Shown here: piece after piece, positions 21,140-33,907 of the stretch
Layout of the letters: each line of letters starts with the position of its first letter
How positions within the stretch are numbered: position 1 is the stretch's first letter
Source of the DNA: Prinsepia uniflora
Taxonomy: Eukaryota > Streptophyta > Magnoliopsida > Rosales > Rosaceae
NCBI GenBank assembly: GCA_032719365.1
Contig: CM064874.1
Span: 26,855,716-26,919,715 of the forward strand
Direction of reading: 5' to 3'
DNA: 64,000 nt
Notes under the pieces: model-generated
Database searches by the model: none
What the model was told of the DNA's origin: nothing
The model's input: the letters and a program-made list of their open reading frames with translations, nothing else
Program-made: the position numbers and the translations under genes

Positions 21140-22102
21140 TGTTAGACCAGACTGGCTTGCACGTTGGGATAACGTAGGACTTTGTTTTTGTATTTTTCCC
21201 TTTTTCTTCTTTGTAACTTTGGCACACCCAAATGTCTTTACCTTTTATCAATCCAAGAATATTTTTTCATGTCTGAATTTTACTAAGTGTTGATTCCTCT
21301 TATCATTGCTCTACTTGTTGTGATGTGCATGTATTTAACTGGGTAAATGTATGCTTGTTTAGACCGACCGGTAATGTGTTTGGTCTGTAAGTATTTAAAT
21401 TGATAAATGTATACCTATGTGGTCTGACTAAAGGTGTGGTCGATCTGCATGTATTAATAAATGTGACGGGGAGGTGTTCAGTCTACATAGATGTATGTCT
21501 TTTAGACTGACCTTGAGTGTGTTCGGTCGACATGTATTTAAGTTAGTAAATGTATGCCAGTGTCAGTAAATTAGTCTTATAACTCGGTATTGTTTTGAGC
21601 TCATGCCTTGGGAAATGTTCCTAGTATTTAGGCATTTGCCTCAGTCGAGGACTTGTGTTGTACATACCTCTTGAGTTGTGAAACTCGGTGTATGTCTTTC
21701 AGTCCCCCAAGTGCTCGGTCGAGCTGGGGTGCCGATGAGGGAGCGGAAGGGGAAAATTGTAAGTATTGTACTTGTAATTTTTCTTGACAAAATTGAAGTA
21801 TTGAAAGGCTGTAATGTGAGAGTTTGTTTACTCAGTATGTTTGTTTGCTCGGTTGATTTATGTAAGTGTTAAGGCAAGGACTTTGTGGTTGGTTAGTGTT
21901 GGTTAGTAAACTGAGTAGGTTGGGGTTGTTCTTTTGAAGGTACAAGTGTTTTAATGTGAACCGACCATTGTGTATTATGTAATGTGGTCGGTTCCCCCTA
22001 TACCTTAGTATCTTTTGAGAAGGTCGGGGTTCCAAGGGTGGCCGAGGGTGTGTATGTCGGTGTCAAAGAATTCATAGGTGTCTGCGTGGAAAATCCAAGT
22101 GA
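21140..22102. other. Non-coding spacer of Tat element A
   Basis: Lies between the end of the + strand antisense ORF and the end of the - strand integrase. It contains GT-rich, loosely repeated phrases (GTGT..GGTC, TGTATTTAA..TAAATGTATG). No gene seen. Confidence 0.4.
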
Positions 22103-23110
22103 CCTTGTAAGGGCCTTCCTAGTTTGGTTTAAGGGCTACGACTAACCGGTCTTTAGTGACCAGACTAACCTTCCTAAGTACCCAATCTCCAACCTTGAAG
22201 GTGCGCTGTTTGACCTTGATGTCATGGTATTGACAGAGCTTTTGCATGTAGGCAACATTGCAAAGGTGGGCCTTTTCTCGGTCTTCTTCGATTAGATCTA
22301 GGCTGAGTGCCATCTGGTCATCGTTCTGGTCGGCATCTATGTTAGGACTCAATATGAGGTCTCATGGACTTCGACTAGGACCAATGCTTCAATGTTGAAA
22401 GCTAGAGAAAATTGTGTCTCATTAAAAGTTCGATACGGCCAGAGTGCATTGGGTAAGATGTCCACCTATTTACCCTTTGTTTCTCCGAGCTGAGTCTTAA
22501 GAGCGTGTTTGTTGATTTTGTTAATAGCTTTGGCCAGGTCATTGGACTGGAGGTGAGCAGGGGAGGAAAAACAAAGATGTATTTTGTGCTGAACGCAAAA
22601 ATCCCTAAATCAATGGTTGTCAAACTGGTTCCCGTTGTCGGTGATGATGGTGTGGGTGAGGCTGAACTGGTAGATGATGTTCTAAAAGATGAAAGTATCA
22701 ATCCGAGTCGTGGTGATTGTAGCGAGTGCCTTGGTTTCAACCTATTTGGTGAAGTAATCTACAGCAACGACCGCGTACTCGGTCTGTCCCTTCCCAGTCG
22801 GCATCTTTCCAATGAGGTTGAGTCCCTATTGGATGAAGATCCAGGGGCTGAGCATATGCGTTAAGTTCTCAGGTGGAAGTAGGATGAAATGGGCAAAATG
22901 CTGAAACTTCTCGCAACGTCGAGTGAATTCAGTTGTGTCGGTACGCATGCGCAGCCAATAGAAACCTTGGCCAAAACACCACTCAATCATTGAGTTGCTT
23001 CTCGCAACCGAGTTGCTTCTCGCAACCGAGTTGCTTATTAGCGGATCTTTTTTAGATTTGACCTTATTGGTTAGTAAGGTCTCGTCGGTTAGGAAGATGA
23101 TTAGGGGAGC
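22103..23110 (-). pseudogene. Integrase relic of Tat-lineage element A
   Basis: Domains in - strand order are all broken by stops or shifts. The zinc region (GFYWLRMRTDTTEFTRRC, where the usual CxxC reads CEKF, so a zinc ligand is lost) is at about 22830-22990. The catalytic core fragments around 22400-22830 include TDNGNQFDNH and HPQ-region remnants. The C-terminal region (LDLIEEDREKAHLCNVAY, then KVGDWVLRKVSLVTKD) is at 22130-22350. These motifs are typical of the Tat/Retand branch of Ty3. A short GAGTTGCTTCTCGCAACC duplication sits at about 22994-23036. Reverse transcriptase and RNase H are missing upstream, so this element was internally deleted. Confidence 0.75.
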
Positions 23111-23119
23111 CACCCATAT

Positions 23120-23340
23120 TTAGTTGGTGTTGATGAAATAGACCATGGGGGTCAAGAATTTGATCAGTAATATGTGGGTGGAGAAGACCGCTCGGAGTTG
23201 GTTGATCAGACCTCGTCCAAGGATCACGTTGTATGCGGTTGGAGAGTCGACGACCAAGAATGGAGCTAGGACGGTGGCCCGCTTGGGGTGGCTTAAATAG
23301 AGAGAGGTAGGGTCACAATGATGACCAGTATAATCTAGTC
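23120..23340 (-). pseudogene. Protease-region relic of Tat element A
   Basis: The - strand reading FLVVDSPTAYNVILGRGL with LRAVFSTHILLIKFLTP matches the C-terminal half of the aspartic protease region of Tat polyproteins. The catalytic DTG/DSG loop is not visible. It abuts the integrase zinc region with no RT between them. Confidence 0.65.
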
Positions 23341-23424
23341 CCCAAGGAAGCCAATGATGGGTCAATCCCTCCATTAAGTAGAGGATAATTACTATAATAT
23401 TTGGAAATCCCAAAATGATGACTT

Positions 23425-24009
23425 TGATATCCCAATGCAAATGTGATGGATTGTGCATGGATTTTGGGTACGTTCATTCCTATGCATGAAAACAAGTAAG
23501 AACACTTATTGATGGAGAATATTATGCTTATGTGAATTACCATGAGATTAATTGGAGCCAACTCTTATGGATGACTATGCATTGATAGCTCCCTTCCATC
23601 TATCCCTATAGGGATTGAACATTCTCAATCATCCTTCAAGCAACCAGTTATCCACCAAAGTGAAAGTGAGAAATGAGTTCCTTCTTGTGTGATAAATATA
23701 GAGATAACTTCTTTTGTGAGATAAAGAGAGAAAGTGAGATCCTTTTGAGTGAATACAAAAAAAAAGTTGTTTATCCACCATTTAGTTAGATTGTATTTGT
23801 AATCCCATTATTCACAGTGAAAGAATTTTGGAGCTGTTGTCTAAGTACGTAGGCACACTGCCGAACCTCGTTAAATTTCGGTGTTCTCTTTCACCTTTTT
23901 TATTTCCGCTTTATTTCTGCAAATTTATTTACTCAATTTACTTTTAAGGTGGGAAAAGTTTGATCATGGTAATTATAATTATCTATTTATTTGTGCATCT
24001 TTCCTAACA
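23425..24009 (+). repeat. 5' LTR of a truncated Ty1/copia element
   Basis: The right edge is set by CCTAACA at 24009 just before the primer site. The body has the late-LTR phrase GTAGGCACACTGCCGAACCT (23850-23869) common in copia LTRs. The left edge (TGATATCCC at 23425) is a guess, because the 3' LTR is not present for comparison. Confidence 0.55.
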
Positions 24010-24011
24010 AA

Positions 24012-24025
24012 TGGTATTAGAGCCA
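24012..24025 (+). promoter_or_regulatory. Primer-binding site (initiator-Met type) of the copia element
   Basis: TGGTATTAGAGCC directly follows the LTR and differs by one base from the standard TGGTATCAGAGC complement of plant initiator tRNA-Met. Confidence 0.8.
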
Positions 24026-24043
24026 TATAGGCTCGTTGTTCGT

Positions 24044-25040
24044 GATGACAGAATCTCCAAACTCATCATCCTCAATAATGATCAAATCTCTTCAAATTAT
24101 TCCATATAGAGACCACAAATTGGGGACATCCTCTATTGTAAAGATTTGTATGAGATATTACTGTACAAGAGAAACCAGAGGAGAAATTTAACAAAGATTG
24201 GAACACTCAAAACCATAAAGCTATTAGAGAAATCCGTCCATGGATCAACCAAAGTGTTTTTCACCGCATTTCAAAAGAGACCGATACCTTCCAAATGCTA
24301 ACAAAATTTGCATCAATGTACGAGATGGAGACTCCTCAAAACAAAGTTTCGCTCATTGATTAATTGGTGAACTTGAAGTAAAAAGACGGTCAAAGTGTTT
24401 CTGAACACTTGAGCGATTTCCAAGAATCGGTGAATCAACTCTCAACCATGAAGTTGGTGCTTGAAGATGAGTTGTTGGTACTTTTGCTGCTTAGCTCTCT
24501 ATCAAATACTTGGAACACACTCGTGGTTTCCCTTAGCAAGGCGTCCTTACTCTGTCATTAGTGGAGGTCAATTTATTAAGTGAAAAAGCGAGGAGGAAAG
24601 AATAAAGGATATCAACTGGATTCAGAGGCTCTTGTTACAGAGAACCGTGGAAGAAATTCTCTAAGAAAATTTGGTAAGTGACCGCTCCAAAGGCAAGTCA
24701 AGAGACCATTCCAGTGGTATCTACAGACCACGAAATGAGATAGAATGTTACCATTGTAGTTAGAAGGGTCACGTGAAGAGAGAATATAGAAAGCTCAAAA
24801 AGGAGCAAGGAAATGAAGCTAATGAGAAGATTGAAATTAAGGATACAACCGCCACTACTTCTAAAGGCGATGAGGTAATAATTATTTGTGATGAGGGTTT
24901 TATTAATCTAACTTCTCAAGATATCATTCTATGTTACTTCCCGAAAGGAGTTCTTCACATCCTACACAAGTGAAGATTTCAGAAATGTGATGATAAGAAA
25001 TGACAAAGTGTCTAAGATTGTGGGCGGAGGAGAAATATTT
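24044..25040 (+). pseudogene. Ty1/copia gag and start of protease, degraded
   Basis: The reading starts MTESPNSSSS at 24044 but is soon broken by stops and shifts. Recognisable parts are the copia gag core (SVSEHLSDFQESVNQLSTM, then ELLVLLLLSSLSNTWNTLV), the zinc knuckle at 24741-24790 (ECYHCS, stop, KGHVKREY, with the last Cys replaced by Tyr) and a protease-start segment (CDEGFINLTSQD, then KIVGGGEIF). The element is cut off near 25040, where the remnant of a - strand LTR begins. Confidence 0.75.
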
Positions 25041-25048
25041 GTCCTCAA

Positions 25049-25098
25049 AAATCATCTTTTCAAACCTAATTTTTCAATTTTTCTTTTCCTCTGTTACA
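25049..25098 (-). repeat. Truncated 3' LTR (50 bp) of the nested - strand element
   Basis: On the - strand it starts TGTAACAG at 25098 and follows the start of the LTR at 34928 (GAAAAATTGAAAAATTAG, AAAAGATGATTTT) before stopping at 25049. The motif TTTGTCCTCAAAA occurs both at this breakpoint (25040) and at 25121, so the deletion may have used microhomology. Confidence 0.6.
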
Positions 25099-25879
25099 AC
25101 CTACCCTCCTTAAAAACTATTTGTCCTCAAAATTTACGGACCAAACCAATTTCATGTCCATGTTCAAATTGGACAATTGAGTTTCTCAAAACTCAATCAT
25201 CATTATAATCACAAACATACCTCATAAGCGTACCAATTTCATTACCAAACTTAACCAATTTTCGATTCTAGCGTCCAACTCCTCACACTACGGCTCCACG
25301 CATAGGCCAATACCTCAATTCTTTCCTGAATCAAATCCAACACCAACCATAATCCAATACTAAAAAGACAACTTCAATATCCCCCGGGGTATATCCATTA
25401 CCAAATTTCCATCTGACTTTCATCTCAACATTATACTTATCAAACTTATGAATCCTTAAATAATTTTCAACCCTTATTCCACATCTAAAGCAAGACCAAT
25501 AACCTCATACTTCGGCTCTTTCTTTAGCCCTACTCATTACTCATGAACCTTTTTGAATCCTATTCCTCAATCCTAACCCATGTCGAGTCCATGTACAATA
25601 CTTTCAAATCATACCCTCACTTACATACTTGGTTAATATCATACCCACAAAAAAGGACATTTTCCTTATTCCAACCGCTCAATTAGTTACTTAACTAGAA
25701 AACTTAAAATTTCATATTACTCATACGTACCAAATATTCACAATTCGCTTCTAATCCAAACCATTTACAACCCTACAACTATCCCCGGCTCGTCTAATCA
25801 CCAGGCCGTGCACGTGGCTCGCATCTCAGAGGCATGACATTAACAAGCACAAATCAAAATCCTAACTCTGATACCAAGT
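25099..25879 (-). mobile_element. Short internal region of the nested - strand LTR element (primer site and PPT only)
   Basis: The primer site ACTTGGTATCAGAGTT lies at 25864-25879 (- strand), next to the LTR end at 25880. The polypurine tract AAGGAGGGTAGGT lies at 25099-25111, preceded by TTTGAGGACAAATAG, the usual end of the internal region in plant chromovirus-type Ty3 elements. Only about 780 bp separate them and no ORF is present, so the element is non-autonomous or internally deleted. Confidence 0.7.
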
Positions 25880-26282
25880 TGACATGACCCATCCCGAGAT
25901 ACCTCGTAAACTACGTGAGGGCCGCGCTCCCGTCTGACAAGCAACGCAGATTACCAAAATTACCCTCAGCTTGTTAGACAAGGGATGTTCACCTTATCAA
26001 TCATGCCTCCGCCTCTCGTCATGCCATGAACTTCGTGCAACGGCCCTAAAGGGTTACAAAAACCCCGAAAATCGTGTGAGTGGACAAAAATAAATAGATT
26101 AAAAATACATTTTGAAAACATTCGGCCTCTTACCCTCTGTTTTCTAAATCTTTAGATGCATATAAAAACCATTTAAATCCCAGATAAAATAGAACATAGT
26201 CAGGGACCTCAAAAAACATGTAAAATAATAAACATCAATAATCACCTCAACCATCACACAAAGCCATACACAATCATTTATA

Positions 26283-29251
26283 ACCAATGACAGGACCCGT
26301 CCCCTAAGGACGTAATGACCGTGCCCGGCCCTGCTCTCGTCTGACAAGTCAACTGAGGTTCCAAAAATACCCTCCAAGACTTGCCAAACAAGGGATAACT
26401 GCACATGTGCCCGCTCATACCTCCACCTCTCGAATAGTCTCGATCATCGCGCCACGACCTGAAGGGTCAATAAAACAGAAAAAGGATGTGAGTGGGCAAA
26501 AATAAACTTTTATAAATACATTTGCCAAAATACATTCTTACCCTCCAGCTTTCACAAACATGCATGCATATAATAAAACATGAGTAATAATATGAAATCA
26601 ATCAAGTATGAATAGTGGACCGATAAAATCAAAACATTTTTCTAAATTCCATGTCCACATTTTCCCTGAAACTCATGTTCATCAAAATCATTTCAAATTT
26701 CCATAAAACCACATTTTCCTTGAACTCATGTTCATCAAAATCATTTTCCATAAAACCACAGACTTATTTCCATATCCAATCTCATATAATCACGTTATCC
26801 ATGCTACGCGTACAAATCAAATAGGCTCAAGGACCGCTCAAAATCCGAGTATCTGTCGCTGTGAATACCTCACCAGCCGACAATCCAGATCATCGTGAAC
26901 ACATCACTTACCGATCTACATACAATCCAGCACCTCTGGTCTGAGTCGAGCCTCCCTCGGCTGCACGACAACAGACCGTGCTACGTGACCTCTTCGGGGT
27001 ACACACTTCCATCCCGAAGGCGAGCGTTATCTCCAGGGTGCATTCTGGGGAAAAAAATATTAATATTTCCATCCGAAAGCCCTAAATATCCGCAACACAT
27101 TACCATTATGAAAACCAGTGAAAAATAGTTGCATTGAAAACCAAATCATTTATTAATACAGGGTCGCAGCCCCAAGATATAGTTTCCTCAAATCCGGAAA
27201 ACTAAAGTCTCGATTTATTTTATAAATCCGAAAATCATCAATATCATCATGTAATCACATGGAAATACAAATCCAATCAAAATCACAATTCCATTGGGTC
27301 TCAAGCCCAAAATCTCAATTTCACGTAAATCCGTGCAACCGTAAATCCGAGTTGCCATTTTTCACGTAAATCCATAAAATATGTCCGGAAAACATCAAAT
27401 CAATTCTTGACTCATAACCCAAGTCAAAACATCATTTTCAACCCCGGACCTACACCCAAAACATCAATTTCATAATTTCTCGAAAATCGTGCCAAAAATA
27501 ATATAATAATCCAGAAAGTCGAGAAATCACCAAATTGAAACATCAATCATGTTAAATTATATCAAATCATATAATAAAGCATTTAAATCATATATGCATG
27601 CATTACGGTTAGAAAACAAAAGTCCACTCACACACACCGTCCATATCGCTCGCTTTCCGAGCTGCACATTTTTCCGTAATTTCTGGAAATCGCAATTCCT
27701 ATCCAAAACCATTAACGAGGGTCACTAACGTCTCAATATACCTCATAAATTTTCCCCAATTTTTCTGGAATTTAAATACGTATTTTAAACGTATATTAAA
27801 ACTTCGGATACTCAGAACACTATCGAAACGATATTCTATTTCCTCGAAACCAGTGCCAAAATGTTTGTTACATTAAATGGGACAAAAGTCATGTTGACCT
27901 CACCTCGAGATTCGTGCCCGCGCGCCGTCACGCGCCGCCGTAAGTGGCTGCGCGTGAAACCCACGCGCCTTCTACAGTATCTTCGTCCCAACCCGTTTCT
28001 CTAGTAAATGGATCCTGCAACCCGCGAGATGACCTGATTTGTTCTCTGTCAATTCGACATCAAATCTTTCAATTGAACATTCAAACAACTTCGTTTTAAG
28101 TCGAATTAAAGTTCTGTAAACTCAATTAGACGATTTCTTACCTTAATCCTTCAATTGATCCACCCAGAAGCTTCAGTGGACTAATATAAACTCATTTCCC
28201 AATCCAATTTCATCGTTTGATCTCTCCATGATCACGACTGAACCTTCGAATTTGCTTACTGTCGCCTTGTCCGTTTAGAGCCAATTGGACACCAACTTGC
28301 TTCGTTCTTTAGATGATTCTGATCGTGGCAATCCCAGAAGGCTAAAATCGAGCTCAATTTGAAGTTTCAAGCCCTAAAAATTCAAATTCAATTTTATGGA
28401 AGAATTTGAATTCTCACGGTTTTGAGCTTGGGTTTAGAGGTTTCCTCCTCAAATCAATCCTCTTAATTCCTCCTCATAAACTCAATTCTCTGATGGTTTA
28501 GTTGTGGAAGGAATTGGTTAAGGGAGGAAGCTCAATTCTCTCTTCTCTGCTTTCTTTTGTTCACGGTTCAAAGAACAAAGAAGAAAATGGCCGATTAAGG
28601 ATGAAAAATGATAATTAAGTATAATGGAGAATGATTAAAGATGATAAGGCATAATGATGATGTTTCACAAGAAACATGGAGCATGATTTAGGCCTCAAAA
28701 CAAGGGATGGGTGACACTTGTCACTCATCCAAGCGTCCATAAACACTGATCACTATTCACTATTTTAATAATATTTTAATCAAAATCCTGGTTCGTTCGG
28801 TTAATCGATTTTGTTCCCGTGACCACAACTTTGTCGTCTAATCTCCGATTTTGGCGTGCCGCCTGTCTATGGATTCTTATCGACTCGATCTACATAACGG
28901 TCCTTGGCCCTCGTCTATTGGACCTCTCGGGTCAAAAGTCAACATTTCGCCCTTTTTCACTAAATTACCAAAATACCCATCGACATCCGAACGTCATAAC
29001 TTCTTCCTCGAATGTCGGAATCGAACGTGCCACCTGTCTATGAACTTGTGACGTCCCAAATTACGTCACAGTCATCGATCAAAATCCATTTGACAGCCCA
29101 AACTAAAAGTCAATATTTGGTCCACGCCTAGGGGCAAAACGGTCGTTTTGCACATTTTATCTGATTCACTAAACTAATCCCAGATTAGTCATTCTAAAAC
29201 ATAATTAATTAATATTTAATCCCGATATTCGGGATGGGTCGTTACAACCAA
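26283..29251 (-). mobile_element. Solo LTR, TSD ACCAA (LARD/chromovirus-type family)
   Basis: The LTR spans 26288-29246 (2959 bp). On the - strand it begins TGTAACGACCCATCCCG and ends GACGGGTCCTGTCA. The perfect duplication ACCAA flanks it (26283-26287, 29247-29251). No internal sequence remains, so the two LTRs of the original element recombined. The GC-rich R-region block is at about 27915-27975. It is related to the LARD at 37844 but clearly diverged. The open frames inside are spurious. Confidence 0.85.
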
Positions 29252-32200
29252 TGCACTATTGGCAGACACACCACTCAGCAAATGAGCCCAACTAGACGTC
29301 CAAGTGGGGACCTGACTTAGGAAAGGTGCCCAACTCGACGTCTGAGTCATGTTAATCTCAGGAAAAGAGCTCGACTAGACATCTGAGACTCAACAACCAA
29401 TAGGCATGACCACTACACATATCATACACACGAATTGTCACACACCGTCATAAGTCACATCACCAATACCCAAAAACCACATATCCATAACACACCTCAA
29501 CACGAAACCATCACATCACAGTCTTAGGAATCGGAGCCCTAGTCTCGACGTCTGAGACCACTATCCAATTAATCCACACAACCAAATCCATATTCAAAAC
29601 CTTGGGCCTAAGCCCGAACACCACTCAATCACTAACACCGTAAAATGTGCAATCGAAATATATTCAAAAAGTCAACCAAAAATCATATGGAAATCACGAA
29701 AATCCAATTTCACAAAATCTCATGTCATAAAACACATGCAATTCAAATCCAAAATCGAAAACATAATTTACGGAAACCTCACAAAACATGCAAAATAATA
29801 ATAATTAAATATTAATAAAATCACTGAAAGTCACATAAATTCCTAATCGATCAAACCTCATCTAAATCACATAGAAAACTAATTCAAATGTTTAAATATG
29901 CATGCACAATATTTTAATAAAATAAACGTCCACTCACTCGTGCCATATATTTGATTGAACTGACTTGCACACCGTTCCGTAAAATATGAGAACATCAATT
30001 CCTGTAAAAATCACCTCAAAAGGTCACTAACCACCCTAATTAACTCACATGTGAATCCCATAATTTTCCGAAATTTTTAAACGAATTAAAATGGATGCTA
30101 AACTTTCAGAGAGTTTAAACTGTCATGAGGCGATGTCTGATCGCCTCGAAAATTGTACTGTTGGAATCGTATCGACAAGAACAAGAAATTTCTTGTTGAC
30201 CTTTTCCCAAAATATCCTTTCAAGCGCCCTCACGCGCCACATGAAGTCCCTACGCGTGGGCTTCACGCCCAAGCATAGTCTTCTTCTTCCTTGCGACAGA
30301 CTCGAGTTGCACTACAACTCGGGTCGTCCGACTCGCATGTTCAACCCGACTTAAAAACATGATTCCTATGTCTAATTTTGGTTGTTCAAACCACCTAATC
30401 TCATCTAAGAAAACCCAGAAAGGGATATGTGACCCCAAACCATAAAAAACGTACCTTATATTCGTCGTTGATTTCTTTGATATATCGGCCATGGCTGCAA
30501 GGTCTGCTCCTAAACCTTCCTGCGTCCATTCCTTCATCATTTTTGTCATATAAAGACCTTACAGAATCACCCATCTTACTGTGATCATTGGTGAGACGTA
30601 AACAGCCCTAAACAAACTCCCTAATCCACGACCAAGACTTGGCTCACGAGTTTCTCCCTCTTGTAGAGCCATCACGAGACTCCTCACTTCCGAGTCTTCT
30701 TTTTTGTAACGACCCATCCCGAAATTCGGGACTAGGTTAGTAACTAATCATGATTAATGAGGGTTAATCGGTGGTTAGTTGGGTGGAAGCGGACGAACGA
30801 TGCCAAATGACCGTTTTGCCCCTGGTCATGGGTAAAACGTTGACTTTTAATTCGGGCGGTCAAATGTACTTTGACCAATGACCGTGACGTAGTTTGGGAC
30901 GTCACGAGTTCATAGACAGGTGGCACGTTCGATTCCGACATCCGTGGTGAAAGTTATGACGTTCGGAAGCCCAGGAGCATTTCCGTAATTTAAACGAAAT
31001 GGGGGGAAATGTTGACTTTTCGATCGGGGGGTCCGATGGCCGAGGACCGAGGACCGTTAGGAAGGTCTCGATGCCCTGAGTCCGTGGGCAGGCGGCACGC
31101 GTCGATCGGAGTTCGAATGATCAAGTTGCGGGTCTAGATTTGCTTGGGGGCATTTTGGTAATTTGTCTTTGGAGGGTAAAATTGTAATTTTGGCTGCTGT
31201 TTGTGCGACAGCCGTGGGCGACGTGGTTTTCCCTCCCAGAAACAGAGCATGGGCTGAGGGAGTTGTTTTGTCTACCCAATGAATTGATTATTAACGGGTA
31301 GTGGCATTGGGAGAAGGATGTTTCGCACTACAGATTTTGTGCTATGCGTGCTGGGTTGTTTGTACAGTGGGGTGTTCTGGACAGTGCACGGGTGACTTCG
31401 ATTCCGGAGGGGTTCTGTTTACGGGAAGCAATTCCCAGTGGGTCTGAGAATGTGCTCACGGGTTGTCGTCCTCAGGGGGGGTGATTAGCTGAGTTGTGAG
31501 CTGAGTGGAGTCACTTTGGGGTAAGGTTTGAGTGAGAGAAGTGGAGGGATGGTTGCCTGCGTCTGAACTGAAAAACAGAGAGATGGGAACCGTGAGCAAT
31601 TGATCGTCCCCGTGAGTATGTGAGTTCTGTGAAGTTCTGTGATCAAAGGTGAGTGATCGGATAGGCTGGTGAGTGATTCTGGCTGAGAATCGTGTGAGGG
31701 CAAGCCTCTGTGCGTGAATGAGCTCTCAGGGAAAACAGAGACCAGACCACTTTGAGCGATCGACCTTCCCCAGATCAAGTGAGAGGCATTGCGTACTAGA
31801 AGTGATTTCTGAGGGAGGATTTCGAGTAGGAGAAAAGGGAGAAGCGGGAAGGAGGCCCCAGGAACACTGAACCCGCCCGAAATCCTCAGTTGCAGGCGTG
31901 AAATCAAACTTCGAAATGGGGCGGCCCATCGTTGGATTCGGGGGTGAGGATGAGCTTCCAGACATCCAAACGCGTCGTTCGGAATTGGAAGCGAAGCAAA
32001 TGGTGCAGAGAGGAGCCCAGGCGACTTCGGGGTTCTGTTCTGGAAATCTCAGTTGAGTTAGTGGGGGTGGTGGAGCTGGAGCTTGCATTTGTGATCGAAT
32101 AACAGTTTCTGGTGATCCTGCGAAGCTCCTGAGTAAGTCAATTTAAAGGAATCGCTGTGAATCGACAGAATCGAGCGTGGAACGGTAGTCGGTGTTCTTA

Positions 32201-32411
32201 GATGTCCATCGTCGAGTCGTGAGGTACAAGGTAAGTTCTTACAAATCTGATGTTACAGAACCGTAATTGGACTTGAACCGATGATTATTGAATGCTCAAT
32301 TGAAGGGCTAGAGGTTGTTTTGGCAGGAATTGGGACGGGTTATCGCGCGGGTTGCCGGACCCGTTTTACAGTGGAAACGGGTGAGAGAGGTGAACAGTGC
32401 AAGTCACTGTA

Positions 32412-32436
32412 GCAGCGCGTGAGTGTCACGCGCTGC
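32412..32436. repeat. Perfect 11-bp-arm palindrome in the LTR transcribed region
   Basis: Arms GCAGCGCGTGA and TCACGCGCTGC with a GTG loop. The same place in the LARD LTR (39303-39321) has GCGCGTGA, GTT loop, TCACGCGC. It is followed in all copies by a GCGGCG..CGTGACGGCGCGTGG stretch. Confidence 0.85.
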
Positions 32437-33616
32437 CACTTGCGGCGGCCCGTGACGGCGCGTGGGACTGATTTTCGAGGTAGGTCCAACATGACTTTTG
32501 TCCTATACGTTGTAACGAACATGTTAGCGTTGGTTTCGAAATTATCGAACACCGTTTCGATGTTGTTTCGTGGGTCCGAAGATTTCTATTACGTTTGTAA
32601 TTAATGATTAATTCCCGAAAAATTATGGGAAATTGGTATGTGGTTATTTGAGACCTTAATGACCCTGGGATGTAATTTCGGACAGGATTCGGGTCTTCTG
32701 GAAACTGCCGGAAATTACGAAAACGCGGGTGGCGCGAAACCGAGCCTTAAGAACGGTATGTGAGTGGACGTTGCTTTCAAATTTAATGCATGCATAAATT
32801 ATTTCTATGATTTTATGATCATGATTATAAGTTGTGGTTGGTTTTGATTTCCGTATTTATACGTATTCGATTCCCGTATTTATACGCATTTTTACTATAC
32901 ATGTGAAATTCCACGTATTTCGAGACTAAGGTCACTCGTATGCTTAATGATGGTTTAATGGAAGAAGTTATATGAAATGGGTGTAAAATGATTTAAGAAG
33001 GTTGTTTATGACTTGCGAGTGCGACTTACGATTTTGACACGTTTTTCGAGAAAGTTCCGGATTGGCACGTTTTACGAGATTTTGAGTTATTGTGAATTGA
33101 TCACTGTTGATGTTTGAATTGGGGAATTAAAATGAGACTTGTGATTTTGAGGATTTTAAATGTGGGTTTTAAGTATGTTTTTCTTGGATTGTGATTTTGG
33201 CAATTATGATTGTGGTCTTGATGTTTTGATAATGAGAATTGAGAAGTGAAGTGATTTCAAGGAATTAAAATGGATTTGAAAAAGGTGATTTCGGGCTTGA
33301 TGCTCGGGGCATAAAAGAAATTCTAGCGAACGAGGTTTTGGTTTTCGGAAATAATAAAGTGGATTCTTGGTTTGGGTTCGGGATGATGCTTCCGGATGCC
33401 GGCTTACGGAAAAATTATTGCGAATTCGAATTCGGGAATGAAAAAGGATTTAATTAAGTGATTTGGTCTGATTTTGCATGCCCCGTGTTTCATGATGATT
33501 TGATTATGTTGGGAAGTATGATTTGGGAAAATGAATGTGGAAATTCGGACCATGCGTCCTGTTGTGAAAAATGTGATTTTGGGTTGGATCCCACGTTGTC
33601 GTGATTGATAAACCGT

Positions 33617-33907
33617 TTTGGGTTTAAAGACCCGTTGGAAATTGCTTGGGGTTTAAAGACCCGTTGTTGTGTTTGAAAACTGTTTTGGGTTCAAAAAACC
33701 CGGTGCTATTGCTGGAGCACGTTTTGAGTTTAAAGACTCGGTTAATTGATGACGGGGGAGGGCCCTTAATGAGTTTAAAGACTCGTGAGTTTAAAGACTC
33801 GGTTACTGAGATACCCCCGAGGCCTATTGATTATGTTTTGAGTTTAAAGACTCGTTGATATCCCGGGAAGGCCTGTTCATGCGCATGGTTTTGAGTTTAA
33901 AGACTCG
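33617..33907. repeat. Array of eight 15-bp hairpins in a solo LTR
   Basis: Units read GGGTTTAAAGACCCG (first two), then GAGTTTAAAGACTCG (most others), plus one diverged copy near 33687. The change G-to-A in the left arm is matched by C-to-T in the right arm, so the stem is kept. Spacing is irregular, from 18 to 70 bp. Confidence 0.8.

Noticed and set aside
31485..32088. Overlapping 140- and 120-codon - strand ORFs
   Set aside because: They lie inside the solo LTR 30705-34449, have no recognisable motifs and are absent from related LTRs.
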